Source: JAANXG01 sp034520625
GTDB lineage: Bacteria; Pseudomonadota; Gammaproteobacteria; Arenicellales; JAANXG01
Assembly (NCBI GenBank): GCA_034520625.1
Contig: JAXHNI010000008.1
Location: 1 to 64,000, forward strand
DNA length: 64,000 bases
Direction: 5' to 3'
Of this stretch, positions 51,756 to 61,276 are shown piece by piece. How positions within the stretch are numbered: position 1 is the first letter of the stretch; every line of letters begins with the position of its first letter. Below the pieces are notes generated by a model that worked only from the letters and a program-made list of their open reading frames with translations, was not told the origin of the DNA and searched no databases. A program made the translations under genes and the position numbers.

Positions 51756-52870
51756 GGTTTACACTATTCACCTCATCACTCCAAGCCGGCGGCGCCGAAC
51801 GTTCCGTATCCGTGCTCGCGGAAGCGCTGGCGTCCCGGGGGCACGCGGTGACCGTGGTAACATGGAACTCGAACGCTCCGGATTTCTATTCCCTTTCAGA
51901 GGCCGTAAAACGGGAGCGGGTATCGTTTTCGCGCCAGTCATTGTCGGTCAAATGGTACAACATTCCAGGAAACCTGCGGCGGCTTCGGCTGATCCGAAAA
52001 GTTATCACCGCCACCGCACCCGACACCGCTATCAGCTTTCTTGATGGCTCCAACGAACTGCTTCTGATGGCTACAGCAGGTCTCCCCTTCACCAAGCTAG
52101 TATCTTGTCAGAATAATATTTTTATCCGCAGTCATCACAATCGGCGCTGGGAGCACCTCAGGCGTCGTGCATACCGGCTGGCGGACAGGGTGGTGTTTCT
52201 TGATCACGGACTCGCTGAACGGGTGCAGCGCTTCGAGCCCCGATGGCGATGCGCGGCCATACCCAACCCGCTTGTACCTGTTGACACCGTCGCCGACGAG
52301 GCCGCGGCCGGTGTCATAAAGGAAATCGAGCCGTTCCGGTTTTGCATTGCAGCGATGGGCAGGCTTGTCCATCAAAAAGGTTTCGATCTGCTTCTTGAAG
52401 CTTTCAGGCTTGTCAGCGAGAAGGTGCCGGATACGGGGCTGGTGATACTGGGGGAAGGCCCCCTGCGCGGTGACCTGCAGACCAAGTGCAGGGAACTGGG
52501 GCTTGAGGATAGGGTGTCGTTACCTGGCGTGGTCCGAAAACCTCACGCGGTAATTGCTCATACAACATTGTTCGCATTCTCGTCTCGCTTCGAGGGCCAG
52601 GGTATGGCGCTGGCGGAGGCCATGGCCTGTGGCGTACCTGTGATCGCCTTCGATTGCCCCGTGGGCCCCAGACACATGGTGGAAGCGACCGACGGGGGTT
52701 TGATTGTGCCCGCGGAGGATGTGGACGCGCTCGCGGCCTCGATAATCCGTTTGTTGACGGATGCTGAACTACGGAGCGAGTACGCGCGCAAAGCATTACG
52801 GATCACTGACGAGCTGTCTCCGTCGAAGATAGCCGGGGAGTGGGAGGTGTTGGCGACACGGTGTCAATGA
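51752..52870 (+). CDS. Glycosyltransferase family 4
   Basis: This 372-residue GT-B protein starts at GTG 51752 with TLFTSSLQAGGAERSVSVLA. The donor domain has AAMGRLVHQKGFDLLLEAFR, VILGEGPLRGDLQTKCRELG and EGQGMALAEAMACGVPVIAF, with DCPVGPRHMV typical of GalNAc- or glucosyl-transferring GT4 enzymes. Overlaps both neighbours. Confidence 0.89.
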   Translation: MRFTLFTSSLQAGGAERSVSVLAEALASRGHAVTVVTWNSNAPDFYSLSEAVKRERVSFSRQSLSVKWYNIPGNLRRLRLIRKVITATAPDTAISFLDGSNELLLMATAGLPFTKLVSCQNNIFIRSHHNRRWEHLRRRAYRLADRVVFLDHGLAERVQRFEPRWRCAAIPNPLVPVDTVADEAAAGVIKEIEPFRFCIAAMGRLVHQKGFDLLLEAFRLVSEKVPDTGLVILGEGPLRGDLQTKCRELGLEDRVSLPGVVRKPHAVIAHTTLFAFSSRFEGQGMALAEAMACGVPVIAFDCPVGPRHMVEATDGGLIVPAEDVDALAASIIRLLTDAELRSEYARKALRITDELSPSKIAGEWEVLATRCQ

Positions 52871-53670
52871 AAACACTTTTCATTATGGGTTTGGGCCACA
52901 GCGGCTCGACGATCCTGGAGCTGTCTCTGTCTCGGTTTCCGGATACAGTGGGACTCGGCGAGATCAAGAAGATACTGAAGCGTCCCGCGATCCTGTCCGG
53001 TAAGCACGGTGCGTCCAGTCCGCCGGTGTGCGCGTGCGGCGAGACGGTGACGGAGTGTACATTCTGGTCCACGATCCCGGATCTTCAACACTATCCGGAG
53101 CTTCGGAACAGGTATGGCCGTTTCTTCGAGGCGTTGGCTCGCAACGGTGTCTATAACGCCGCTGTCGACTCCTCCAAGAGTCTCGAGGCGTTCAACGTCC
53201 TGCATCATCTTCACAATAAGGAGGCACTGGATCTGCGCGTCATCTTCCTGCTGCGTGATGTCCGGGGCTGGGCGCAGTCCGCCCGGGACCGGGACAGGCG
53301 CCATGGCAACCGGGCCCGTCCCCTTGTATACCATTATCTGCAGTGGTACCGCCACAATCGCAGAATGCAGCGAGTGCTGGCCGACAGCGGCACCCCGTAC
53401 ATTCAACGGTCCTATGAAGAGTTCTGCTTTGATCCGGGACAGGTGCTCGGAGATATAAGAACATTCGCGGAGCTCCCCGCAATCGGCCCTCCCGGCAACG
53501 GGCGCTCGAACGCGCACAACCTCAACGGCAACCGGACACGCCGGGATCCCCTCCAGAATATCCGATACGATGCGCGATGGTTGTCTGGCGGCTCCGGCGC
53601 AATGTATTCTATCCTGTTGCCCCACGTATTGCGGTGGAACAACGCTCAAGTTTACAGAAACGCCGAATGA
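52867..53670 (+). CDS. Sulfotransferase
   Basis: This 267-residue protein from ATG 52867 has the PAPS loop TLFIMGLGHSGSTILELSLS and the 3'-phosphate motif VIFLLRDVRGWAQSARDRD. The C-X-C/C segment CACGETVTECTFW after the first helix is common in one bacterial sulfotransferase group. It probably sulfates the glycan or its lipid anchor. The start overlaps the preceding gene (ATGA). Confidence 0.85.
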   Translation: MKTLFIMGLGHSGSTILELSLSRFPDTVGLGEIKKILKRPAILSGKHGASSPPVCACGETVTECTFWSTIPDLQHYPELRNRYGRFFEALARNGVYNAAVDSSKSLEAFNVLHHLHNKEALDLRVIFLLRDVRGWAQSARDRDRRHGNRARPLVYHYLQWYRHNRRMQRVLADSGTPYIQRSYEEFCFDPGQVLGDIRTFAELPAIGPPGNGRSNAHNLNGNRTRRDPLQNIRYDARWLSGGSGAMYSILLPHVLRWNNAQVYRNAE

Positions 53671-53674
53671 AAGC

Positions 53675-54826
53675 ATGCGGATAGTTCTTTACAACGTGAC
53701 GACGGGCTTCAAGAGCGGGGGCATCGAGACCGACAATTGGGAAAAGGGGCAAGCCCTATGGAAACTCGGGCATGATGTGATCCTGGTAACGGGCGCCGGC
53801 GATCGATGCAAGTTCAACGACTTGCCCCTGATTCGGGTGCCGTTTCGTGACCGGAGTGACTGTATTGACTTCAGGTGGCTGAATACTAAAATCGGCAGCA
53901 CGCTGCGCAAGTATCTTGAACGGCGCTCGTTCGCCGCCAATGCCATCGAAACAGTAATGAGGCTCGAGCCCGACTGCATCGTCATTTTCAAGCCGTACGA
54001 CTTCGGCTTCATGGCGAAGCTTAAACGCGCGAACCCGAATCTGACCGTCGTATTCAGATCCGGCGGCAAGGATTTTTTCTATACGGATCGCCTGACCAAG
54101 CGGTTTGTCGACGTATGGATATCTTGCAGTGAATACAACCGTCGGCAGATAGAAGCACGGTATGGCAGGGATGTGACAGTGATTCCCCACGGTGTCAACA
54201 CTGAAGTATTCCGTCCCGCGCCGAGCTCGGATGAACTTCGTCGGAAAATCGGTGCGGACGATGAAAGTCTTCTTGTCGGGGGTATCGGTAGACTCGTGAA
54301 GTGGAAGGGCTACCAGATGGTGATACAGGCATTGTCACGGCTTGAAGGCGTCGAGCTGATGCTGATCGGGGCCGGTGGGTTCAGGGGTGGATTGGAGGAG
54401 ATGAGCCGCGCGCTAGGCATAGACGACAGGGTCCATTTTCTTGGAGAAATAGATAATTACCGGGTACCACAGTACCTTGCACAGTGCGACCTGTATGTAC
54501 ATCCGTCCATCGGACAGGAAGCGTTCGGCATCACGCTGCTCGAGGCCATGGCGTGCGGGATACCCGTCGTTGCGTCCGACAAGGGCGCAATACCGGACGT
54601 CGTGGGAGATGGCACCGGTATCATTGTCGAGGCCCGCAACGTCGAAGCTTGGATCGATGCAATCGAGCAGTTGCGCCGGAACACGACCGAACGCCTGGCA
54701 ATGGGACGGGCCGGCCGCGCACGTGTATTGGAGCACTTCTCATGGGAGCGAAACGCTCAAGCCTTCTTGACGGCGATAGAGAAGGCACGTAGCGCGCGCG
54801 CCGGCCGGTTAAACGGAACCGCGTAG
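53675..54826 (+). CDS. Glycosyltransferase family 4
   Basis: This 383-residue GT-B protein from ATG 53675 (RIVLYNVTTGFKSGGIETDN) has VTVIPHGVNTEVFRP, GGIGRLVKWKGYQMVIQALS, LMLIGAGGFRGGLEEMSRAL and EAFGITLLEAMACGIPVVAS. It begins four bases after the sulfotransferase stop, as part of the same transcription unit. Confidence 0.89.
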   Translation: MRIVLYNVTTGFKSGGIETDNWEKGQALWKLGHDVILVTGAGDRCKFNDLPLIRVPFRDRSDCIDFRWLNTKIGSTLRKYLERRSFAANAIETVMRLEPDCIVIFKPYDFGFMAKLKRANPNLTVVFRSGGKDFFYTDRLTKRFVDVWISCSEYNRRQIEARYGRDVTVIPHGVNTEVFRPAPSSDELRRKIGADDESLLVGGIGRLVKWKGYQMVIQALSRLEGVELMLIGAGGFRGGLEEMSRALGIDDRVHFLGEIDNYRVPQYLAQCDLYVHPSIGQEAFGITLLEAMACGIPVVASDKGAIPDVVGDGTGIIVEARNVEAWIDAIEQLRRNTTERLAMGRAGRARVLEHFSWERNAQAFLTAIEKARSARAGRLNGTA

Positions 54827-54913
54827 CATGTCCGGGGGCTGCAGATGCTGTACAAGATCGCCAGCCGCTGGTCCTGGCGTGTAGTTACGATGAATGCCCG
54901 GGTGCGCCGGTAG

Positions 54914-56020
54914 TTGCGCATACTGGTAGTACTTCACGCGCTGAAGCTCGGTGGCACCGAACGTGTGGTGTCGCTCCTTGTGAACGGGTGGGCGGAACGT
55001 GGTCACGGTGTAGACCTCGTCCAGATTCAGGCAGCGGACTCCGGCGCGTTCTACGAACTGCACAGCGGCGTGCACAGACATTTCCTGGGTATGGCCAGGC
55101 CGTCTCGGAATGCCGTGGAGGCAGCAGTGGAGAACGGCCGCCGAATCCTCGCGCTGCGCCGTCTGTTCAAGAGGCGCGATCCGGACGTTATTGTTTCTTT
55201 TCTGACTGAAACAAACGTGGTGTCGCTCTTGGCTGGCCTCGGCCTCAAGAAACCGGTCGTGGTCTCTGAAAGAACGGACCCGCAAAAAGCAGCAAAACCG
55301 GCGGCCTGGCGGGTCGCAAGGCGGCTGGTATATCCATATGCCGCTCGGGTGGTGGTGCTGAGCCGTAGTGCGGAAAGTTTCTTTGGTGGATTCTCGCAAC
55401 CGGAAATAGTTCCGAATCCCGTACCGGTGGTGCCGTCGAGCACACAGTCAGAGAGACTGCATACAATTATCGGTGTCGGACGCTTGGTAGCAAGCAAGAA
55501 GTTCGACATCCTGTTGCGCGCCTACGCGGCCATAAGATCCGAGCATCCGGGCTGGCAGCTGCGGATTGTCGGAGAGGGTCCGGAAAGGCAGAGCCTGGAG
55601 GCGGAAGCGCGCCGACTGGGAATAAGCGATACGGTTACTTTTACCGGCAGCGTCACGCATCCCGGTAACGAGTTCGAGGAGGCGTCGATTTTCGTCTCCT
55701 GCTCGATCCTTGAAGGGTTTCCGATGGCCGTTTGTGAAGCGATGGCCGCCGGCCTCCCAGTAATAGTGGCCCGCTACGGGGACTCGATCACCGAGATCGT
55801 CCGCGATGGCGAAAATGGCCTCGTTATCCCTGCGGACAATGCCGGCGCGGTTGCCACGACACTTGATCGGCTCATTCGTAACGAGTCTTTGCGGCAGGAA
55901 CTCGCCCGGAACGGACAACGCAGCATGGATCTATACAGCCCAGACAGGATACTCGAGCGCTGGGAGCGACTGTTTGAAGCGCTTGTGCCGCAGCATCCGG
56001 TGCCGCCACGGCCCGCTTGA
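54914..56020 (+). CDS. Glycosyltransferase family 4
   Basis: This 368-residue GT-B protein probably starts at TTG 54914, the only start that gives the standard beginning RILVVLHALKLGGTERVVSL. VSFLTETNVVSLLAGLGLKK, TIIGVGRLVASKKFDILLRA and EGFPMAVCEAMAAGLPVIVA are the donor and acceptor blocks. The pattern is that of hexosaminyl- or galactosyl-transferring GT4 enzymes. Confidence 0.87.
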   Translation: MRILVVLHALKLGGTERVVSLLVNGWAERGHGVDLVQIQAADSGAFYELHSGVHRHFLGMARPSRNAVEAAVENGRRILALRRLFKRRDPDVIVSFLTETNVVSLLAGLGLKKPVVVSERTDPQKAAKPAAWRVARRLVYPYAARVVVLSRSAESFFGGFSQPEIVPNPVPVVPSSTQSERLHTIIGVGRLVASKKFDILLRAYAAIRSEHPGWQLRIVGEGPERQSLEAEARRLGISDTVTFTGSVTHPGNEFEEASIFVSCSILEGFPMAVCEAMAAGLPVIVARYGDSITEIVRDGENGLVIPADNAGAVATTLDRLIRNESLRQELARNGQRSMDLYSPDRILERWERLFEALVPQHPVPPRPA

Positions 56021-56044
56021 CGCGGGCAGGCGGTTGAACAGCGC

Positions 56045-57553
56045 ATGGGCGTGGCTGAGGCCAATTCGGCACACATAATGACCAATTCCCTCGGACAGAC
56101 GGGTAGGTACTTCAGGGCGGACGATCCCGAGTACACGCCGCACATGTCTTTACACGCCGCTATCAAAGCCGCTCCCGGAGCTCCGCAGGTCGACTCCGCG
56201 GCGGTGATTGAGATAGTCAACCGCGGCTACTGCTTTGGAGAGCGTACCCCGGTCGCGGGCGTTGGGTGGTCTACGGCGTCCCCCGACGAGCAGCCGAGCG
56301 GAAAGGAATGGGCGTACGGTCAAATGCCGGAGCACGGAGACGCATTTGCCGCCAGCGACACCATTGCTGAAGGCGTTTTTCACCGCCTGTGCGAGGAATT
56401 GCGGGCCGTGTGCGAAGGGAGAAAGAAAATCGGTCTGCTCCTGTCGGGAGGCATGGACAGCAGAGTGGTCGCCTGCGTGCTGCATGCGCTGCAAAACAGC
56501 GGAGAGTTAAGCGCATCCGTAGTGGCCCTGAACTGGGGTATGGAGTCAAGCCGGGATGTAGTATACGCCGCGCGCGTCTGCGATCTGTTCGGCTGGGAGT
56601 TCAGAACCTTTCCCCTGGCTCCCGGCACACTCGAGACCAATATCACTGTTGCCGCGCAGTACGGCTGTGAATTCTCTCCGGTTCATCTGCACGCCATGGC
56701 CGACATCGCGACGCAGAAGGATATTGACCTCATTGTGGCTGCGTCCTTTGGCGATAGTGTCGGGCGTGCCGAGTTTTCCGGGGATCACGTAACCGCTCTC
56801 AAACCCATATCCCGGCACATCTACAACAGGTTCAAACTTATCCGGGATGATGTATTCCGGTCCTTCGTTGCACGTGTGCACACCGACGCCGGGCTGTATC
56901 ACGACATTTTTCCGCGCCATCACACGTACCAGAGCCGTGAGCTGGATTACCAGCTTCACTATATGCAGAGAATGCTCGTCCCCTGCTTCCGGGTCATCGC
57001 TGACAGCATCCCCGTCCATCAGGCGTTCACCGATCCGGGCGTTTACGGTTACATGTGGTCTTTCTCGCCAGCGTGCCGCACGGACCGGATATACCGCGAC
57101 CTGCTGGCGGCTTATGGACCGGGGCTGCTGGAAATACCTTGGGCCCGTACCGGTAGATCGTATTCGGACTCTTCCGGGCCGCCCGACGGTTACTCGAGAA
57201 ACAACAATAAATACGGGCTGTGGATGAGAACAGAACTGCTCGAGGGTCTGCGGTCCCGCGTTCTCTCTGACACCGTAGCCCGGCTCGACATTTTCAATAT
57301 GTACGCTCTCGACGCGATGCTGCGCTATACGTCGAGGCAAGCCAACGAAAAGGCTACTGTGCTACAGGAGACGCTAGCATGGATCGCGTCGTTGCACGAG
57401 TTTGCGGAGGCCGTGAATCTAGAAGGCCCGGGACTCCGGTCGGAGAAGGAGCGTACAGAAATGATTAAAGGCAGGTTTTTCAGCGTCGCGCACGCTGCGG
57501 CTTTCGACGGCAAACTCAGGCTACAGGAGCTGGTGAGGCGCCTTGCGAAGTGA
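56045..57553 (+). CDS. Asparagine synthase-like amidotransferase without glutaminase active site
   Basis: This 502-residue protein carries the AsnB synthetase PP-loop IGLLLSGGMDSRVVACVLHA (about 129-148), which binds and adenylylates with ATP. ALNWGMESSRDVVYAARVCD follows as in asparagine synthetases. The N-terminal 110 residues resemble a shortened glutaminase-type domain (GVGWSTASPDEQPSGKEW) but do not begin with the catalytic Cys2, so ammonia would have to come from elsewhere or another reaction is catalysed. In O-antigen loci such proteins make uronamides. UDP-glucuronate and UDP-galacturonate can be made by enzymes encoded at 23.8 and 25.8 kb, so an amide of a uronic acid residue is a reasonable guess. 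Confidence 0.8.
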   Translation: MGVAEANSAHIMTNSLGQTGRYFRADDPEYTPHMSLHAAIKAAPGAPQVDSAAVIEIVNRGYCFGERTPVAGVGWSTASPDEQPSGKEWAYGQMPEHGDAFAASDTIAEGVFHRLCEELRAVCEGRKKIGLLLSGGMDSRVVACVLHALQNSGELSASVVALNWGMESSRDVVYAARVCDLFGWEFRTFPLAPGTLETNITVAAQYGCEFSPVHLHAMADIATQKDIDLIVAASFGDSVGRAEFSGDHVTALKPISRHIYNRFKLIRDDVFRSFVARVHTDAGLYHDIFPRHHTYQSRELDYQLHYMQRMLVPCFRVIADSIPVHQAFTDPGVYGYMWSFSPACRTDRIYRDLLAAYGPGLLEIPWARTGRSYSDSSGPPDGYSRNNNKYGLWMRTELLEGLRSRVLSDTVARLDIFNMYALDAMLRYTSRQANEKATVLQETLAWIASLHEFAEAVNLEGPGLRSEKERTEMIKGRFFSVAHAAAFDGKLRLQELVRRLAK

Positions 57554-57661
57554 TTCGACTTACGGGCCAATCTTCCGCGAAACGGACGTGGACGGGGAGT
57601 GTCGCCGCTCTAAGAGCTCAGGATCCGTAGCCGCTCAGCGGCTACGCGCGGAAACGGGATT

Positions 57662-58900
57662 ATGACCGCTTCACTGATTCTTGTTCTGGTCAGCCTGGTC
57701 ATGCCCGCCTGCCTTGCGCGTGCGCGAGACTTGAGGCCGGCAATCGTGCCGCTGATTCTGATAGCTGTGTTGCTGAATGCGGTATCCCTCTACAACGTCA
57801 TCGAGGGCCCGCTGCCGGGTGCTCAATGGGATGCGCGCAGTTTCCATACCGAGGCGGAATCCGCGTTACGCAACGGGACATGGCCGGAGATTTCCATCGG
57901 AACCGGCGTTTACACTTGGTTATTGACCGCTGTGTATCGTATCACGGGTGCGGAGCTTCTTGCCGGCCAGGCGCTCTCTGTGATCGCTGGCATGGCGGCG
58001 TTGCTGGCGGTTGCCGCCATCGCACGGAACCTGGCGCTGACCGCACGCCCATATGCCTTGGTGGTGGCCATCGCGGGCTGCGGGCTTTTCCCGCCATTCG
58101 TGTTCCACAGCGCGCTGACTTTCCGGGAGCCGTTTCAGCTTGCCACTCTGGCCTGGGGTATTCACTTTGCGCTCGCGGCGCACCGGCAGGGCGAATTCCG
58201 CAAACTGATACCGGCCGTGGCGTGCTTCCTCTTCATGGGAATGTTCCACCATATTCTTCTGGCGCTGGCGGTGGTGCTCGCTGTCGGCAGCGTATTCCTG
58301 GTCGCTCTGTCCGGTTCAAGACAAGGCCGCCGCAGCGTTTACATGTTCGCGTTCGCCGGGATTGTGCTTGTCTCCGGAACGTATCTCGTCGTGAAGGTGC
58401 CGGCCACGGGCGGCAATGATTACGTCAACGAGATCCGCAAGAAAGGGGGAATTTTGAGCGCGCTGGACGAATACCGTAACGATATCGAGGCGCGCGAACC
58501 CAGGACCAGTTTCGGCGACGAGATCGATACCACCAGCACTGGGCCATTGGCGACGGGATTGGCGCGCAACTATTTCCACTACCAGTTCAAACCCTACGTC
58601 ACCGACATCGAGCTACCCGCGGACCTTGTACCGTTTGCGGCATCTACCGCGCGGGCTTTGTGCCTGCTGGTGATTCTGGCAGCAATCGCGACGTGGCGGC
58701 GGGATCCCCGCATCTGGTATCTGGTCACCGTGTACGTGGTAATGACATTCCTCTGGTCGGTGGGTACTACGAACTATGGTCAGGCTTTCCGCCACCACGC
58801 GCTGACCGACTGGATGGTGGTGCTGCTTGCGTGCCATCTCGGCAGTCTCTGGCGAGTGAACCGCGCGGTAGTTCCGGCGGACCCGGGTGCCCGTGACTGA
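57662..58900 (+). CDS. Polytopic membrane protein, polymerase or GT-C candidate
   Basis: This 412-residue protein has about ten predicted membrane segments. A large hydrophilic loop (about 255-325, KVPATGGNDYVNEIRKKGG to FHYQFKPYVTD) is flanked by membrane helices, as in Wzy polymerases. The early part (AQWDARSFHTEAESALRNG) also recalls GT-C/GT39-type enzymes, where an aspartate-histidine pair faces the periplasm. It is the only candidate here for glycan polymerisation. The next gene begins within its last codons. Confidence 0.6.
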   Translation: MTASLILVLVSLVMPACLARARDLRPAIVPLILIAVLLNAVSLYNVIEGPLPGAQWDARSFHTEAESALRNGTWPEISIGTGVYTWLLTAVYRITGAELLAGQALSVIAGMAALLAVAAIARNLALTARPYALVVAIAGCGLFPPFVFHSALTFREPFQLATLAWGIHFALAAHRQGEFRKLIPAVACFLFMGMFHHILLALAVVLAVGSVFLVALSGSRQGRRSVYMFAFAGIVLVSGTYLVVKVPATGGNDYVNEIRKKGGILSALDEYRNDIEAREPRTSFGDEIDTTSTGPLATGLARNYFHYQFKPYVTDIELPADLVPFAASTARALCLLVILAAIATWRRDPRIWYLVTVYVVMTFLWSVGTTNYGQAFRHHALTDWMVVLLACHLGSLWRVNRAVVPADPGARD

Positions 58901-60059
58901 ATGCAGGGGCGCGGGCAATGCGGCGCGAGCGCGGAGCTCGATCGTGCTGGTGATAAGAGCTCTCGATACCGGGGGTGCGGAAAGACAACTGGTCGAGTTG
59001 GCCTCAGAGCTGCACAGCCGGGGTTACCCGGTGTATGTCGTGTCTTTCTATAGCGGCGGCGCGTTGGCGCGGGAGCTTCACCGGCGCGGTGTTCCACTGT
59101 GGGAGGCGGGCAAGCAGGGTCGCTGGGACACCGCGCGATTCGCATTGAGGATTGCGAAGCGGATCCGGCACCTGCGTCCGGAGGTCGTGTACAGCAGTAT
59201 GCCACCGGCGAACTTGCTTATGGCGGTCGTCAAGGCTATCGTCGGCCGCCCGCGGCTCGTCTGGCGGCTCGCCTCCTCGGATATGGATCTGACCAGGTAT
59301 GACTGGCTGTCGCGGTTGAGCTACCGAGTGGAGGCGGCGTTGTCCAAGGTGCCGGCAGCCATCGTCTGCAATGCAGAAGCGGGGAAGCGGTCGGCAGTCA
59401 GTCGCGGGTATCCCCCTGACAGGATCGTGGTAATCACCAACGGCGTGGACGCGTGCCATTACCGGCCGCAGCCGGAGAGCGGAAAGACTCTGCGGCGGGT
59501 ATGGGGACTCGACCAGTCCCGGTGGCTGATCGGTCTTGTGGCGAGAGAGGATCCGAAGAAGGACCACCGAAACTTCATAAGGGCGGCCGCACGACTTGGC
59601 AGGATACGAGACGACGTCCGGTTTTTGTGCGTCGGCGTCGAGCCCGGCATAGGCTTAAGCGAGCTGTTGGATGTTGCTGCGCAGGAGGGTGTCGCTGACT
59701 TAATCAGGTTCCGCGCTATCGAGACGGATCTCGTTCCCGTATACAATGCGCTGGACATCAACACACTGTCCAGCGCCTTCGGAGAAGGATTTCCCAACAC
59801 GGTGGCGGAGTCAATGGCATGTGGTGTCCCGTGCGCGGTTACCGATGTGGGGGACAGCGCCGATATTGTGGGAGACACAGGTGAAGTAGCACGCCCGGCA
59901 TCTCCCGACGCCCTGGCGTCAGCCTGGAATCGACTCCTGGATCGTTTGTCGAAGGATCCGAAGTCGCTCAAGACCGCTGCCCGCGACCGCGTCGTCCGGA
60001 ATTTCAGCCTGGAGCGATATGTGGATAAAACGGTGCGGACACTTTACGAAGTCCAATGA
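58887..60059 (+). CDS. Glycosyltransferase family 4
   Basis: This 390-residue GT-B protein starts at GTG 58887 or a little later; the domain begins IVLVIRALDTGGAERQLVEL. VVITNGVDACHYRP, LIGLVAREDPKKDHRNFIRA and FGEGFPNTVAESMACGVPCA mark the donor domain. It closely resembles the next gene (shared FGEGFPN and DVGDSA blocks), so the pair are tandem paralogues. The stop overlaps the next ATG. Confidence 0.88.
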   Translation: MPVTECRGAGNAARARSSIVLVIRALDTGGAERQLVELASELHSRGYPVYVVSFYSGGALARELHRRGVPLWEAGKQGRWDTARFALRIAKRIRHLRPEVVYSSMPPANLLMAVVKAIVGRPRLVWRLASSDMDLTRYDWLSRLSYRVEAALSKVPAAIVCNAEAGKRSAVSRGYPPDRIVVITNGVDACHYRPQPESGKTLRRVWGLDQSRWLIGLVAREDPKKDHRNFIRAAARLGRIRDDVRFLCVGVEPGIGLSELLDVAAQEGVADLIRFRAIETDLVPVYNALDINTLSSAFGEGFPNTVAESMACGVPCAVTDVGDSADIVGDTGEVARPASPDALASAWNRLLDRLSKDPKSLKTAARDRVVRNFSLERYVDKTVRTLYEVQ

Positions 60060-61213
60060 AGCACCTCATTCATCACGTGATCACGGGTCTCGACATCGGC
60101 GGTGCTGAACTGGTTTTATTGAGATTGGTCACGAGCGAAGGCCTGTTCAAGCACACTGTGACATCCCTGACGGAAACCGGCGCGTTGGGCGACAGACTCG
60201 CCGGCAAAGGCGTCAGTGTCGAGAGTCTGGCCATGGGCAATGGTGTCGGGGTCGCACGCGGTATCCTTGAGCTGCGCAAGTCGATCAGAACCCGCAACCC
60301 CGCCCTGGTTCAGACGTGGCTGTATCATGCCGACTTCGCCGGTGGACTCGCCGCCTGGCGATCCGGAATACCCGTGGTCTGGAATCTGCGGCAGACCGAT
60401 GTGGATCCCGGTGCGCACAAGCTGAATACGAGGATAGTGATACGCCTGTGTGCCCGCCTATCCCGTTTCGTACCCCGGGCGATCGTGTGTGGCTCGAGCT
60501 CTGCCCGGACAGTGCATGAGAAACTTGGGTTCGATCCCGCGAGGATGACAGTGATCAGGAACGGCGTGGATACGCACGAATTTTCGCCGGACCCATCTGC
60601 GCGCCGGTGCCTGAGAAATGTCCTCCAAATTCCGGAGGAGCAGATTGTTGTTGGCCGCATCGCCCGGTTTCATCCCCAGAAGGATTTCGAGACGTTCATC
60701 GACATGGCAAGGCGAGTAGCTGATCGTAGGCCCGGTGTGACATTCCTTCTCGCCGGGCGAAATGTAACGGCGCAGAACCTGGAACTCATGGAATGGATAC
60801 GGAATGCAGGCCTGGAAGACCGGTGCCATCTTCTGGGGGAGCGTACAGACACACCCAAGGTGCTCGCGGGACTCGACATTCTCGTATCCTCGTCGAGCTT
60901 CGGTGAGGGATTTCCCAATGTTATCGCCGAAGCCATGGCGTGCGGTATTCCGTGCGTGGCCACCGACGTGGGGGACTCCGCCGAGATCATCGGCGACGAT
61001 GACCGGATTGCCGTACCCCGGGATGCTGACGGGCTCGGGCGGATGGTGCTGAAGTTGCTGTCTCTGACCGCAGAGGAAAGGGTGAGCATGGGGCGGAGAG
61101 ACCGGCGGCGCGTGACGGCAGGTTTCGCGCTTGATGACATGATCCAGCGTTATGAAACGCTGTATTCGTCGATTCTCGAGAACGGAAAGCGCGGTGTGCC
61201 GGAACACGCCTGA
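60056..61213 (+). CDS. Glycosyltransferase family 4
   Basis: This 385-residue GT-B protein starts at ATG 60056 (LIHHVITGLDIGGAELVLLR). MTVIRNGVDTHEFSPD, VVGRIARFHPQKDFETFIDM and FGEGFPNVIAEAMACGIPCV define the donor side, with TDVGDSAEIIGD after it. It is the paralogue of the preceding gene. Its members often add a second or third sugar in O-antigen-like repeats. Confidence 0.88.
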   Translation: MKHLIHHVITGLDIGGAELVLLRLVTSEGLFKHTVTSLTETGALGDRLAGKGVSVESLAMGNGVGVARGILELRKSIRTRNPALVQTWLYHADFAGGLAAWRSGIPVVWNLRQTDVDPGAHKLNTRIVIRLCARLSRFVPRAIVCGSSSARTVHEKLGFDPARMTVIRNGVDTHEFSPDPSARRCLRNVLQIPEEQIVVGRIARFHPQKDFETFIDMARRVADRRPGVTFLLAGRNVTAQNLELMEWIRNAGLEDRCHLLGERTDTPKVLAGLDILVSSSSFGEGFPNVIAEAMACGIPCVATDVGDSAEIIGDDDRIAVPRDADGLGRMVLKLLSLTAEERVSMGRRDRRRVTAGFALDDMIQRYETLYSSILENGKRGVPEHA

Positions 61214-61276
61214 CAGGGACTCGCGACGGGAACGTGGCCACCCACACTGGATGGCCTTTCGGAACCGGCTCCGATC

